From contig NZ_RKQJ01000001.1 of the NCBI RefSeq assembly GCF_003814515.1, positions 434,001 to 498,000 on the forward strand: DNA of 64,000 nt, read 5' to 3'. This DNA comes from Salinicoccus roseus (lineage in GTDB: Bacteria > Bacillota > Bacilli > Staphylococcales > Salinicoccaceae). Of this stretch, positions 16,666-25,712 are shown piece by piece (position 1 is the first letter of the stretch; each line of letters starts with the position of its first letter). The translations under genes were made by a program, and so were the position numbers. The notes beneath the pieces were generated by a model that was not told the origin of the DNA, ran no database searches, and worked only from the letters and a program-made list of their open reading frames with translations.

Positions 16666-17679
16666 CTACCTGAAAGTCTGTGAGACCACGCCGTTGCCTG
16701 CCTTCACTTCCACTTCTGCATATGCGCCATTTATAAAGGTGATCTGTGGGGGCATATGCCCGCAATCTATATCGTAGACAATGGGGACGCCCAATTCTTC
16801 AGAAAGTTCCTGGTATACATCCTGGACTGTATAATCTTCAACGGGAATGTCTGATGAGCTTCTCCCGAACATAATCGCTGATGCGTCCTTGAACCACCCT
16901 GCAAGTTTCATATGGACCAGTGTCCTTCTGAGTTCGACAACGGACATCTCGCAGTTTTCCAGATACCAGAGGATCGGTTCATCCGGGATATATTCTTTCC
17001 TGAAGCTATGGATATCTCCAAATGAAGTGCCGATCAGATGACGAATGGCGTCCATACATCCCCCCAACAGCCGGCCTTCGAGCTTTTCTTCATGACCTGA
17101 AACGGTCTTCCAATACGTCTCTTCAGTCAGATTGAATATGTGGGGTGTAGGATTATCAAAGTCCCAGTCCTCCTGGTATCTTTCTGATGAATATTGAATG
17201 ACGGTGTCTCCTTCTTTATTGGATAAAACAGATTTCCACATTCGTGTCGTTTCATCCGACTCCTCTCCTCTCAGATCGATGAGGTTGGTTCCATGGGCCG
17301 TAGCAATTCCCTTATTCAAAGTGATGGCCAGCAGCAGGAGGCTGATATCTGAATAGCCCAGCACCCACTTCTCGCGGATATTTTCAAAGTCTATATATTC
17401 CAGCGTTTCAATCAACAGTTCCCCACCCCATGGCGGGAAGATAAGCCCAATCGATTCATCGCGCATCATTTCATTGATCTCCTCTGCCCGTTTTTTGGCA
17501 GAAGCGGATTTCGCCTTTTCCTGTGTCCATGCAGTATCACCGGAAACAACCGAATACTCTTCATCCTTTAACTTCTGTATGGCCGACTCCAACAGGTCAT
17601 GCATCTCTTCTGGTATGCCGGATGATGGTGCTGTTATTCCTACTCCGGCTTTTCCTTCTAAAACTGGATACCTTATCAT
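16666..17679 (-). CDS. S66-family peptidase (LD-carboxypeptidase / MccF-like)
   Basis: This 337-residue serine peptidase of family S66 has the nucleophile segment VLGYSDISLLLLA, preceded by the typical IFPPWGGELLIETL, and the catalytic-histidine segment IDCGHMPPQ near the C-terminus. Members cleave murein LD-peptides or, as MccF, give immunity to microcin C-like nucleotide-peptides. This length and the LENCEMS segment resemble the MccF-like branch. AAAGGAG precedes the start. It is divergent from the ASCH gene. Confidence 0.82.
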   Translation of the reverse strand: MIRYPVLEGKAGVGITAPSSGIPEEMHDLLESAIQKLKDEEYSVVSGDTAWTQEKAKSASAKKRAEEINEMMRDESIGLIFPPWGGELLIETLEYIDFENIREKWVLGYSDISLLLLAITLNKGIATAHGTNLIDLRGEESDETTRMWKSVLSNKEGDTVIQYSSERYQEDWDFDNPTPHIFNLTEETYWKTVSGHEEKLEGRLLGGCMDAIRHLIGTSFGDIHSFRKEYIPDEPILWYLENCEMSVVELRRTLVHMKLAGWFKDASAIMFGRSSSDIPVEDYTVQDVYQELSEELGVPIVYDIDCGHMPPQITFINGAYAEVEVKAGNGVVSQTFR

Positions 17680-17807
17680 AATTAGCAGGCTCCTTTCTAC
17701 AACTTATTTTTTCTAAATTTTTACTTATTGATATGTTACCATATATAGTAATCGAGTCATGGACTTTACAACTTCCAATTAAAATGGTTTCGAATGGAGG
17801 ACTGATA

Positions 17808-18152
17808 ATGGAGCACAGTATGGGATTGTACGAAGCACCCTTCAATTCAATGAAAGCTGGACGAAAAACAGTAGAAGTCAGGCTGAATGATCCAAAAAGA
17901 AGGAAAATTGATATTGGGGAGACCATCAATTTCACGAAGCTCCCCGAAGATGGTGAAACTTTGACCGTAGAAGTGACAGCCCTGCATACCTACCCTACTT
18001 TCAAAGATATGTACAGGGATATTCCCGCAAAGGATATGGATGCTGATAACCGGACAATAGAAGAAATGGTTGAGAATACCTATAAAATATACACGCGGCA
18101 ACAGGAGGCTGAATGGGGCACACTTGCCATCAGCATCAGACTGCTGAAGTGA
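17808..18152 (+). CDS. ASCH-domain protein
   Basis: This 114-residue protein consists of one ASCH domain (MGLYEAPFNSMKAGRKTVEV, then NDPKRRKIDIGETINFTKL), a PUA-like beta-barrel fold predicted to bind RNA or act on modified nucleosides. GGAGG at 17796-17800 fixes the start at 17808 and rules out the longer frame from 17733. It is followed 29 bp later by an S41 peptidase gene, probably co-transcribed. Confidence 0.78.
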   Translation: MEHSMGLYEAPFNSMKAGRKTVEVRLNDPKRRKIDIGETINFTKLPEDGETLTVEVTALHTYPTFKDMYRDIPAKDMDADNRTIEEMVENTYKIYTRQQEAEWGTLAISIRLLK

Positions 18153-18181
18153 CAATTCAAAAAATCCAAACAGGAGGCACC

Positions 18182-19447
18182 ATGTATACAGAAATCTTTG
18201 ATGACATCATCTCAATCACACATAATGATTATTCCGGCCATTTGGACAAGAAAGGTTGGGATGAGCCTGAAAAGTATAGGACTTGGATAAAAAGAATGGA
18301 AGCTGAAGATGCGCTCGATGCTGTGACATTCCAAGAAATTGTGGAGGATTATCTGCTCGATTTCAAGGACCGCCACATGTACTTCAGAGTGAAGGATAAC
18401 GGAAAACTAAATACATATCATAATGGCTTCAACACAAGACGCTTTAATGATAAGCTTCATGTCATTGAAGTGACGGATGAGGACCGCCTGGAGACCGGTG
18501 ATGCCCTTCTATCTTTGGATGGTACACCGATCAGTGTACTTATCGAAAAACATGAAAGGGAACTGTTCGAAACCGTCGCAGAGAGGGAAAACTGGAGGCC
18601 GATCATCCAAAGGTATACCAGCTGTGAAGTTGAGTCCAGGGATGGGCCAGTGAAGACGATGGAGTTGAAGCAGTATGCAAATCTGAATCGGAAGCCTGAA
18701 TTCAAAGTGGATAGACTTAACGATGGTGTACTTTTCATGTCCCTCCCCTCATTCGCTGATGTGAAAACTGTAGAGGCGCTGCTTGAGGAATATCAAGAGC
18801 ACTTGGAGACTGCGGAAAAACTCATCATCGATGTCAGGGAAAATGGCGGTGGCAGCGATCTGGCATTCAGGAACCTGCTGCCCTACCTCTTTCCTGAAGG
18901 AGAGACCTCGATTCCGCTTGAGGATTCAATCCAGGCGTTCAACTGTACCCGGCGAAATGTCGAATTGACTGCAAAGGTGTTTGGTCAGTTCCTTGAAAAC
19001 ATCGATGATGAAACGGTCAAAACGAACTTGAATAAATATGTGGAGGAAATGACGAAGAATGTTGGCCAAGGCTTCAAAATACTCGAGGATGAATCACCTG
19101 CCATCAATATTCAGGGAAAAGCTCTCCCTGAAAAGGTCGTCGCCTTGTCTGATGTGAAGTGTGCCAGCGCGTCTGAAGCTTTGATTGAACTCTGCAAGGA
19201 ATCACCCAAAGCTGCAGTCATCGGCCGGCCGACTGCCGGGGTCAACGACTACTCCAATCTTGTCATCGAAGAGTGGGAAAATCTGTTTGAGTTGTGGTAC
19301 CCGACTTCAAGGATGGCAGGCATGAATGAAAAGGCTGATGGAGAAGCTGCTTCCATCATCCATCCGGACATTCATATACCATGGACTCCCACGCACATTA
19401 CCCGAGATGTAGATTTGGAAAAGGCATTAGAGTTTCTGCAGACTTAG
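18182..19447 (+). CDS. S41-family peptidase
   Basis: This 421-residue protein has an N-terminal helical region (about 1-75), a PDZ-like segment (about 90-130) and a C-terminal S41 catalytic domain with LIIDVRENGGGSDLAFRNLL and CASASEALIELC, whose second serine is the likely nucleophile. There is no signal peptide, so a cytosolic location is inferred. AGGAGG precedes ATG 18182; the longer frame from 18113 overlaps the ASCH gene and is rejected. Confidence 0.8.
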   Translation: MYTEIFDDIISITHNDYSGHLDKKGWDEPEKYRTWIKRMEAEDALDAVTFQEIVEDYLLDFKDRHMYFRVKDNGKLNTYHNGFNTRRFNDKLHVIEVTDEDRLETGDALLSLDGTPISVLIEKHERELFETVAERENWRPIIQRYTSCEVESRDGPVKTMELKQYANLNRKPEFKVDRLNDGVLFMSLPSFADVKTVEALLEEYQEHLETAEKLIIDVRENGGGSDLAFRNLLPYLFPEGETSIPLEDSIQAFNCTRRNVELTAKVFGQFLENIDDETVKTNLNKYVEEMTKNVGQGFKILEDESPAINIQGKALPEKVVALSDVKCASASEALIELCKESPKAAVIGRPTAGVNDYSNLVIEEWENLFELWYPTSRMAGMNEKADGEAASIIHPDIHIPWTPTHITRDVDLEKALEFLQT

Positions 19448-19560
19448 GAATCAAGCTTATTTATAAGAGCCGTCGAAGTTGATGTTGGAGACGCCCACAG
19501 CGTTTATGTGCGGGGTTAAAGGGAATTGGAAAGTATATCATCTATTCAGGAGGTATTAAC

Positions 19561-20751
19561 TTGACAACTTCACAAGCCATCCTGCTTCTCCTGATCGGCT
19601 ACATAGTGTTTACAATCGACAAGAAGCAGGATAACTTTCCAGTGCCGGTAATCCTTGTCCTCCTTGGAATCGGTCTGTATTTCATCCCCTACTTCTCATC
19701 CGTCGAAGTGACCGAGAAGACCATCTATCATGTTTTCCTGCCGGCCCTACTGTTCACTTCCGCATATCAGTTTCCGGCAGATGGCTTCAAGAAGAATGGC
19801 GGCATCATCGCTTTTCTTGCCACTGTCGGCATCATGCTGACGGTGGCTCTGCTGGGCGGCGTGATTTATGCATTGAGCGGCCCGTTCGTCTCCATATCAT
19901 TCCTTGGTGCCCTGCTGATCGCCTCGATCCTTACACCAACGGACCCTGTATCCGTAGTATCGATCATAAAGTCTGCTGCAGGGGATGAACGTGTGGCAGA
20001 TGTGGTGGAAGGGGAATCGATGATCAACGATGGTACAAGCATCGTCATATTCAGCGCCCTTGCCGGCATGTTCACCGGCAGCAAGTCTGTCGGTGTACTG
20101 TCTTTCCTTGGGGAGTTCCTCCTCGTTTCACTGGGAGGGGTTCTGATTGGCATCCTATTCGGCTGGTTGATGGCCAAGGCCGTCCACTTCACCCACCACA
20201 GGCACTACCAGGTCATGCTGAGCATCGTTTTGGCCTACGGGACTTTCAATCTTGCTGAAGCCATCGGTGTATCAGGTGTTCTCGCCACTGTGTTTGCCGG
20301 CATCATGCTGTCTTTCGAGTATGGCACTGCAGAAAGGGAAGAGCACTTCCGGGAGTCTTTGGATGGATTTTGGGAAATTGCAGAAATGTCGCTGTTGGCA
20401 CTCCTTTTCCTGCTGATCGGCATCCAGGCAGCGAAATTCCTCATCTTTGATGGTTGGTTATTTGCTGTAATCATATTCGCACTGTCCCTTTTCATACGCT
20501 TCATCGTCATATTGGCCAGCACCCAGATGTTTTCGGAATGGCGCCACCATATCAGCTGGCGGGAATCGACACTCATCTCATGGTCGGGCCTGAAGGGATC
20601 CATGTCTGTGTATCTCATATTGAGCATCTATTCCCAAAGCAGTTCGGGAGATGCAGACCTCATCATTTCACTGTCATTTGCAGCAGTCCTCATCTCCCTC
20701 ATTGTACAGAGCCTTGGTGTCGCCCCATTGTCGAAAAAATTGATAAAATGA
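19561..20751 (+). CDS. CPA1-family cation:proton antiporter
   Basis: This 396-residue transporter has about 11-12 hydrophobic segments. Hallmarks are the ion-binding region SILTPTDPVSVVSIIK and GESMINDGTSIVIFSALAG, as in NhaP/YjcE-type Na+/H+ antiporters. The start is TTG 19561 behind CAGGAGG. It probably exchanges Na+ or K+ for H+, useful in a salt-tolerant organism (inference). It is monocistronic. Confidence 0.87.
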   Translation: MTTSQAILLLLIGYIVFTIDKKQDNFPVPVILVLLGIGLYFIPYFSSVEVTEKTIYHVFLPALLFTSAYQFPADGFKKNGGIIAFLATVGIMLTVALLGGVIYALSGPFVSISFLGALLIASILTPTDPVSVVSIIKSAAGDERVADVVEGESMINDGTSIVIFSALAGMFTGSKSVGVLSFLGEFLLVSLGGVLIGILFGWLMAKAVHFTHHRHYQVMLSIVLAYGTFNLAEAIGVSGVLATVFAGIMLSFEYGTAEREEHFRESLDGFWEIAEMSLLALLFLLIGIQAAKFLIFDGWLFAVIIFALSLFIRFIVILASTQMFSEWRHHISWRESTLISWSGLKGSMSVYLILSIYSQSSSGDADLIISLSFAAVLISLIVQSLGVAPLSKKLIK

Positions 20752-20761
20752 CAGGATTCAT

Positions 20762-20802
20762 AAAAAGAGCCGCTATCCTTTTTAAGGAAGCGGCTCTTTT
20801 TT
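20762..20802. terminator. Bidirectional terminator
   Basis: AAAAGAGCCGCT and AGCGGCTCTTTT form a 12-bp stem; the inner TCCTT/AAGGA also pair. It lies between the convergent antiporter and CHY zinc-finger genes. Confidence 0.88.
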
Positions 20803-20808
20803 CTGTGG

Positions 20809-21120
20809 TCAACCAAAGTAGATATGGTGATGATGTTTGCAGCCTTCATTGAATTTGGAATTGCACTTGAGGCACCTGTCCGTATCCATGTATTCGCTGA
20901 TGGTGTGTGCCCTGCGGCACACGCCACACAGGATGGCATACGCATCATATTCGTCTGTTCTCCAAGGGATGATGGAATGGTCCTCTTGATCCTCGTGGCA
21001 TCTGTAGCATGGATAATATTTTCCGCAGCATCTGAACTTGATGGCAATGATGTCTTCATCCGAGTGGTAATGGACGCAGCGTGTCTGTTCATCGATTATA
21101 ATTCCATATACTTCTGTCAT
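20809..21120 (-). CDS. CHY zinc-finger protein
   Basis: This 103-residue protein has the CHY-type cysteine/histidine pattern: RCVHYHS, FRCCGKYYPCYRCHED, CGVCRRA and CLKCNSKFNEGCKHHHH. It should bind several zinc ions; the role is unknown. GGGAGGAACAGT precedes ATG 21120, so the longer frame from 21156 is rejected. Confidence 0.82.
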   Translation of the reverse strand: MTEVYGIIIDEQTRCVHYHSDEDIIAIKFRCCGKYYPCYRCHEDQEDHSIIPWRTDEYDAYAILCGVCRRAHTISEYMDTDRCLKCNSKFNEGCKHHHHIYFG

Positions 21121-21195
21121 ACTGTTCCTCCCGCCAATCCTGATTGCTTTACTCATTTCCCATTATGTCACATAGAGGATAGGAGCTCATCTTCC

Positions 21196-21822
21196 TCATT
21201 CTTCGAGGAATCTGGAAGCGGCAGCTCCGACATCTTCTGCCCATGCGATTGCGGAAATCAGGGATATGCCATCGGCTCCGCTGTCCAGACAGGACTTGTA
21301 GTTTGTGTCGTCGATGCCACCGATTGCAACCATCGGCATATCACCGATCAGCCGCCGCATTTCAACCAGACCCTCTACCCCGATTGCTGTGCCTGCATCT
21401 GCCTTTGAAGATGTGGTGAAGACAGGGCCTGTACCGATATAGTCGACCTTTTCCAGATTGCTCACTTCAAGTTCGTTCCGATTCCTTACAGATAACCCGA
21501 TGATCTTGTCATCGAAATAACCAGGGAGGTCGGATACCGCCATGTCATCCTGACCGAGGTGGATACCGTCGGCCTTCACCATTTCTGCCAGTTTCCAGTC
21601 GTCATTGACGATGAATGGCACATCGTACTCTTTGCACACCCTTTTAATGTCTGAAGCAAAACGGACCAGTGCATCCCCCTCGAGTGGATGCTGCCCCTTC
21701 TCCCTGAGCTGGAACATCGTGGCACCGCCTTCCAGCGCTTCACGTACGGTTTGAACCGCATCACCCTCAGCATCTTCACTGCCGCAGATGAAATAGAGCC
21801 TGAGAAGTTCGCGATCCATCAT
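21196..21822 (-). CDS. thiE: Thiamine phosphate synthase
   Basis: This 208-residue TIM barrel joins HMP-PP and HET-P into thiamine monophosphate. It has the family motifs TMFQLREKG, PFIVNDDWKLAEMVKADGIHLGQ, YIGTGPVFTTSSKADA and VAIGGIDDTNY. It is the last gene of the tenA-thiD-thiM-thiE operon and overlaps thiM by 4 bp (ATGA). Confidence 0.92.
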   Translation of the reverse strand: MMDRELLRLYFICGSEDAEGDAVQTVREALEGGATMFQLREKGQHPLEGDALVRFASDIKRVCKEYDVPFIVNDDWKLAEMVKADGIHLGQDDMAVSDLPGYFDDKIIGLSVRNRNELEVSNLEKVDYIGTGPVFTTSSKADAGTAIGVEGLVEMRRLIGDMPMVAIGGIDDTNYKSCLDSGADGISLISAIAWAEDVGAAASRFLEE

Positions 21823-22604
21823 AAACCTCCCACAATGCTGTCTTCAAGCAGAGTATCGTCATTCAGATATAATTCATCGATGAGACCCGCAATGAAGCTT
21901 CCCGGTGCCGGTATGGCGCACTTGCCGGCTGCAGCTTCGGCACAAAGATTGTAGTAGCTTACAGCATCCACAACCGCGTTCCTTTCGAAGGTGTCAGAAG
22001 TCCCGATGAATGCAGCCGTTATGGCACCGAGCAGACATCCTGATCCTGTAATCTTTCCCTGAAGGCCATGACCGTTCACCATCGTCGTCACACCATGCTC
22101 CGTCGCCAGTGCATCCTTCTCTCCAGTGACCAATGCCGGCACGCCATACTTCCGGTAGACAGCTTCGGCTATTTCTGCCGTGTTCGTCTTTTCAACGGAA
22201 TCCACACCTTTCATGCGGCTTTCCGAACCGGATAGGGCCAGCATCTCACCAGCGTTCCCCTTGATGAGTGCCACTTTATGCCGGGCCAGCAGATCTTCGG
22301 TGACATCCACCCTGAAACGCGATGCACCGAAGCCGACCGGATCGAAAACGATGGGCACACCATTGTCATCCGCCGCCTCCATCATCTCATCCATCAGATG
22401 GACCTTTGCCCGGTCAGCTGTACCAATGTTGATCAGCAGTGCCGATGCTGCCTTCATCAGGTCCTCCGACTCTGTGATTTCGCCGCTCATGATGGGAGAG
22501 GCCCCGATCGCAAGCATCCCATTTGCAGTAAAATTCTTTACCACGTCATTTGTGATGCAGATGACGAGGGGATTCTCTTCTCTCATTCTTTCCAATCTAT
22601 TCAT
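21819..22604 (-). CDS. thiM: Hydroxyethylthiazole kinase
   Basis: This 261-residue kinase makes HET-P for ThiE. It has NDVVKNFTANGMLAIGASP at the thiazole site, VPIVFDPVGFGASRFR, and GKITGSGCLLG as the catalytic Cys/anion-hole motif. AGGGAGGAAG precedes ATG 22604, so the longer frame to 22739 is rejected. It overlaps thiD by 8 bp and thiE by 4 bp. Confidence 0.92.
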   Translation of the reverse strand: MNRLERMREENPLVICITNDVVKNFTANGMLAIGASPIMSGEITESEDLMKAASALLINIGTADRAKVHLMDEMMEAADDNGVPIVFDPVGFGASRFRVDVTEDLLARHKVALIKGNAGEMLALSGSESRMKGVDSVEKTNTAEIAEAVYRKYGVPALVTGEKDALATEHGVTTMVNGHGLQGKITGSGCLLGAITAAFIGTSDTFERNAVVDAVSYYNLCAEAAAGKCAIPAPGSFIAGLIDELYLNDDTLLEDSIVGGL

Positions 22605-23403
22605 GCAGTTCTTCCTCCCTGAAACTGAAGTGATTGACCGGCCCATTGCCCTTGCCAATGCCCGGACTGTTTCTGATGGCGGATGTAATATACTTTTTGG
22701 CCAGCCGGAAGCTCTCTTCAAGCGTCTTTCCTTTCGCAATTTCTGCCGTCATCACAGCAGAGAATGTACATCCTGTGCCATGGGTGTGCTGCGTTTCTAT
22801 ACGCGGTTCGCTCAATATGACGGTATCATCCCGGGTGAAAAGATAATCCACTGCATCCCCCTGCAGATGTCCGCCCTTGATCGTCACGCTGTGTGCACCG
22901 AGTTCCTCAAGGAAGATGCGTCCGACCTTTCTGATATCCGCCTCACCCCTGATTCTATGGCCTGTAATCTTTTCGGCCTCATGGATGTTGGGCGTTACGG
23001 TCATGGACTTCGGAACCAGTGTGCTCCTCAGGAATTCGATGGTTTCCTCCTCCATCAGCGCATCACCGCTCGTGGCGATCATGACCGGGTCGATGACGAA
23101 GGGAATTTTGAAGTCCGCCACCATATTCGCAAGCACGACCATCATATCCACTGTTGCGACCATCCCACTTTTCATCGCGTGGGGCACCTCGTCACTCATT
23201 ATGCTTTCAAGCTGTTTTTCCAGAAAGTCTGCAGGCACATTGAATACATCCTGTACGCCGGTGGTGTTCTGGGCGGTCAGGGAGGTCACCGCCGCCATAC
23301 CGTATACTCCCCTCGAATGAAAGGTCTTGCTGTCGGCCAGCACCCCCGCACCGCCGGTGGGATCGGTTCCCGCGACAGTTAGGGCAATGGGGATTCTAGA
23401 CAT
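22597..23403 (-). CDS. thiD: Hydroxymethylpyrimidine/phosphomethylpyrimidine kinase
   Basis: This 268-residue ribokinase-fold enzyme phosphorylates HMP and HMP-P. It has TVAGTDPTGGAGVLADSKTF near the start, PFVIDPVMIATSGD, and the GTGCTFSAVMTAEIAKG anion hole. GGAGGTGGG precedes ATG 23403. It supplies HMP-PP to ThiE and overlaps tenA by 8 bp. Confidence 0.92.
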   Translation of the reverse strand: MSRIPIALTVAGTDPTGGAGVLADSKTFHSRGVYGMAAVTSLTAQNTTGVQDVFNVPADFLEKQLESIMSDEVPHAMKSGMVATVDMMVVLANMVADFKIPFVIDPVMIATSGDALMEEETIEFLRSTLVPKSMTVTPNIHEAEKITGHRIRGEADIRKVGRIFLEELGAHSVTIKGGHLQGDAVDYLFTRDDTVILSEPRIETQHTHGTGCTFSAVMTAEIAKGKTLEESFRLAKKYITSAIRNSPGIGKGNGPVNHFSFREEELHE

Positions 23404-24079
23404 GGATACCCACCTCCATCCAGCGTTCCTTCGTGGCTGCCATATTGAAGAAGCGTCTTTCATGTTCTGTGCTTTCCATGAAATTCCTTTTGATCTGCCT
23501 CAGATCATCTTCCGACATCTTTTCGGCTTCGTTATCGATGATCGTCTGCATCACATCCAGCGTGTCATCCATATCCCTGGCATAAAATTCAAACCAGCCA
23601 CGGTAGGGATGATCGGCTTCAAATGTATGACGTGCCATCACCTTCTCTGCAAGCCTTCTGTATACATATGGACATGGGACCATCGCGCTTAAGGTGAACG
23701 CGATATTCTCCCTTGTAAGTGCATTGAAGTACATATGTTTGATGTAGTGGTCGGCAGACGGATACCATACACCTTCGTCTGTGATCTCTTCATATGTCAT
23801 ACCGACTGACTGTGACAATACGGCATGCGCTTCGCTTTCCCCTTCAAGCAGGAATTCCATCTGTCCCAGAAGGTATTCTCCAGTCTCCCTGGAATTCGTT
23901 TTGGCAATCAGCATGGCATAAAGTTTCGCGAACTCCTTCAAGTAGAGTGAATCCGCCTTCAAATAATGGATGATTGCATCCGCCTCAATGTTTTCATGTA
24001 TCAGTCCCTGGATGAAAGTGTCATTATAGATCGCCTCGATGATGGGTTCCGCTTCATTCCTCAATTCTTCAGTCAGCAT
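23396..24079 (-). CDS. tenA: Aminopyrimidine aminohydrolase (thiaminase II)
   Basis: This 227-residue helical enzyme salvages aminopyrimidine from degraded thiamine. The catalytic cysteine sits in LSAMVPCPYVYRRLAEKVM, and YRGWFEFYARDMDD is also typical of the family. AGAGGAGAGATC precedes ATG 24079. It is the first gene after the TPP riboswitch. The operon holds only salvage genes and no thiC or thiG, so HMP and HET are probably taken from salvage. Confidence 0.9.
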   Translation of the reverse strand: MLTEELRNEAEPIIEAIYNDTFIQGLIHENIEADAIIHYLKADSLYLKEFAKLYAMLIAKTNSRETGEYLLGQMEFLLEGESEAHAVLSQSVGMTYEEITDEGVWYPSADHYIKHMYFNALTRENIAFTLSAMVPCPYVYRRLAEKVMARHTFEADHPYRGWFEFYARDMDDTLDVMQTIIDNEAEKMSEDDLRQIKRNFMESTEHERRFFNMAATKERWMEVGIHV

Positions 24080-24100
24080 ATGATCTCTCCTCTTATAGTA

Positions 24101-24132
24101 TAAAAACCCGTTTCCAGCGTGGGAAACGGGTT
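24101..24132 (-). terminator. Riboswitch-controlled intrinsic terminator
   Basis: On the minus strand AACCCGTTTCC and GGAAACGGGTT form an 11-bp stem followed by TTTTTATAC. It lies about 30 nt downstream of the TPP aptamer and 20 nt before tenA, as expected for transcription attenuation. Confidence 0.88.
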
Positions 24133-24159
24133 CAGTATGTAGACAGTGTATGCCGTACC

Positions 24160-24250
24160 AAACCACTTCCCTACGCTGGTATTAGCCAGATCAGGTCCAA
24201 GGGATCGGCCGGGTGGCCGTCTCAGCAAAAAAGCACCCCTAGTGGTGTTT
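24160..24250 (-). ncRNA. TPP riboswitch (thi-box aptamer)
   Basis: The minus strand carries the conserved thi-box: ACCACT closing helix, GGGGTGC, CTGAGA, then ACCTGATCTGG, TAATACCAGCGTAGGGAA and the closing AGTGGT. An extra stem (ACGGCC / GGCCG) extends P3. Thiamine pyrophosphate binding should favour the downstream terminator and shut off tenA-thiD-thiM-thiE. Confidence 0.95.
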
Positions 24251-24267
24251 CTATTCAGTTGACTCCA

Positions 24268-24296
24268 ATGGTAGAGAATACTTTATAAATTGTCAA
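24268..24296 (-). promoter_or_regulatory. Promoter of the thiamine salvage operon
   Basis: On the minus strand TTGACA (24296-24291) and TACCAT (24273-24268) have a 17-bp spacer. This places the transcript start just upstream of the TPP aptamer. Confidence 0.65.
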
Positions 24297-24379
24297 ATAA
24301 ATCACTGCCAACTGAATAAGTGTCATTTCTGTAAATGTTATTGAACCCTGGTGTAATCCGCGCTAGCTTATTGATGGCG

Positions 24380-24398
24380 GCATTGCGCAAAGCAATGC
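24380..24398 (+). repeat. Small inverted repeat before chrA
   Basis: GCATTGC-GCAAA-GCAATGC is a perfect 7-bp hairpin just upstream of the chrA start region. It has no T tract. It may be an operator or an mRNA hairpin. Confidence 0.35.
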
Positions 24399-24435
24399 GT
24401 TGTTACACCATAAAAACGATCAGGATGGTGCATGG

Positions 24436-25626
24436 TTGCAGGAAGATACAGGCAGCAGAATAAAAACGCTGATGGAAATATTGGTTGTTTCCACAAGACT
24501 CGGCCTGACCTCTTTCGGGGGGCCGATTGCGCATTTGGGCTATTTCCATGAAGAATACGTACGGAGGAGGAAATGGATGGATGAGGCGGCCTATGCCGAC
24601 CTGGTGGCCCTCTGCCAGTTCCTCCCTGGGCCTGCAAGCAGTCAGGTCGGCATCGGAATCGGTGTCGTCCGCGGTGGACTGATCGGGGGGCTGGTCTCCT
24701 TCCTCGGCTTCACCCTCCCCTCTGTAATCGCACTCATACTGTTTGCACTTATGCTCAATACTTATGGCTTCGAAGATGCAGGATGGATCGATGGAATGAA
24801 GGTTGTTGCAGTGGTCGTCGTGGCCCATGCGATCATCGGCATGGCACAGAAACTGACGCCTGATCTCGAGCGCAGGACCATCGCCCTGGGTGCGCTCGTC
24901 ATCACTTTATTATGGCAGACCGTCTTTACGCAGGTAGGCGTCATTCTGCTTGCGGGGATAATCGGATTCATCCTTTACCGCAATCACTCGACAGATGACG
25001 GTGATACCGTTCACTTTCCTATTTCAAAGCGTGTGGGGTACGTATGCCTCTCCCTCTTTTTTGTACTGCTCGTTCTGCTTCCGGTCCTTCGTGAAGCGAC
25101 CTCGAATCAGTGGATGGCAATGCTCGACAGCTTCTATCGTTCAGGTGCGCTCGTTTTCGGAGGCGGCCATGTCGTGCTGCCGCTTCTGGAACGGGAGTTC
25201 GTGCCCACAGGCTGGATGACGGCACAGGAATTCCTTGCAGGCTATGGTCCAGCGCAGGCCGTACCCGGTCCGCTGTTCACCTTCGCCGCCTACCTCGGCA
25301 CCATAATCAGTGGGTGGCAGGGAGGACTGTTTGCGGTGTTTGCAATCTTCCTGCCGGCATTCCTGCTCATACTGGGAAGTCTGCCATTCTGGAATATGCT
25401 GCGCAGCAATCCAAACATAAAAGGTGCACTGACGGGCATCAATGCTGCGGTCGTCGGCATATTGATCTCAGCCCTATACAACCCGATATGGACGAGCAGC
25501 ATCAACCAGACGGCCGACTTTGTTCTTGCCGCCATACTTTTCAGCATGCTTGTCCACTGGAAACTCCCGCCATGGGTGGTTGTATTGGCGGGTGCCGCAG
25601 GTGGCACGCTGATTGCCGTTCTATAG
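24436..25626 (+). CDS. chrA: Chromate transporter family protein (long-chain ChrA)
   Basis: This two-domain membrane protein has about 396 residues and 10-12 hydrophobic segments. The N-terminal half has STRLGLTSFGGPIAHLGYFH and LCQFLPGPASSQ; the C-terminal half repeats it as RSGALVFGGGHVVLPLLE and GYGPAQAVPGPLFTFAAY. It would export chromate, or perhaps sulfate. No start is clear. TTG 24436, weakly preceded by AGGA, gives a family-like N-terminus; TTG 24400 and ATG 24472 are alternatives. Confidence 0.83.
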   Translation: MQEDTGSRIKTLMEILVVSTRLGLTSFGGPIAHLGYFHEEYVRRRKWMDEAAYADLVALCQFLPGPASSQVGIGIGVVRGGLIGGLVSFLGFTLPSVIALILFALMLNTYGFEDAGWIDGMKVVAVVVVAHAIIGMAQKLTPDLERRTIALGALVITLLWQTVFTQVGVILLAGIIGFILYRNHSTDDGDTVHFPISKRVGYVCLSLFFVLLVLLPVLREATSNQWMAMLDSFYRSGALVFGGGHVVLPLLEREFVPTGWMTAQEFLAGYGPAQAVPGPLFTFAAYLGTIISGWQGGLFAVFAIFLPAFLLILGSLPFWNMLRSNPNIKGALTGINAAVVGILISALYNPIWTSSINQTADFVLAAILFSMLVHWKLPPWVVVLAGAAGGTLIAVL

Positions 25627-25712
25627 AGGATATAGGATGGTGTTTAACTGCATGTCAAAAATGGTAGAACAAACTGTATCATCATAATCTTTGCGCAAAG
25701 GAGTGCATGATC

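Noticed and set aside
22180-23382. 400-codon plus-strand open frame opposite thiM and thiD
   Set aside because: It spans two genuine coupled genes and lacks domain motifs.
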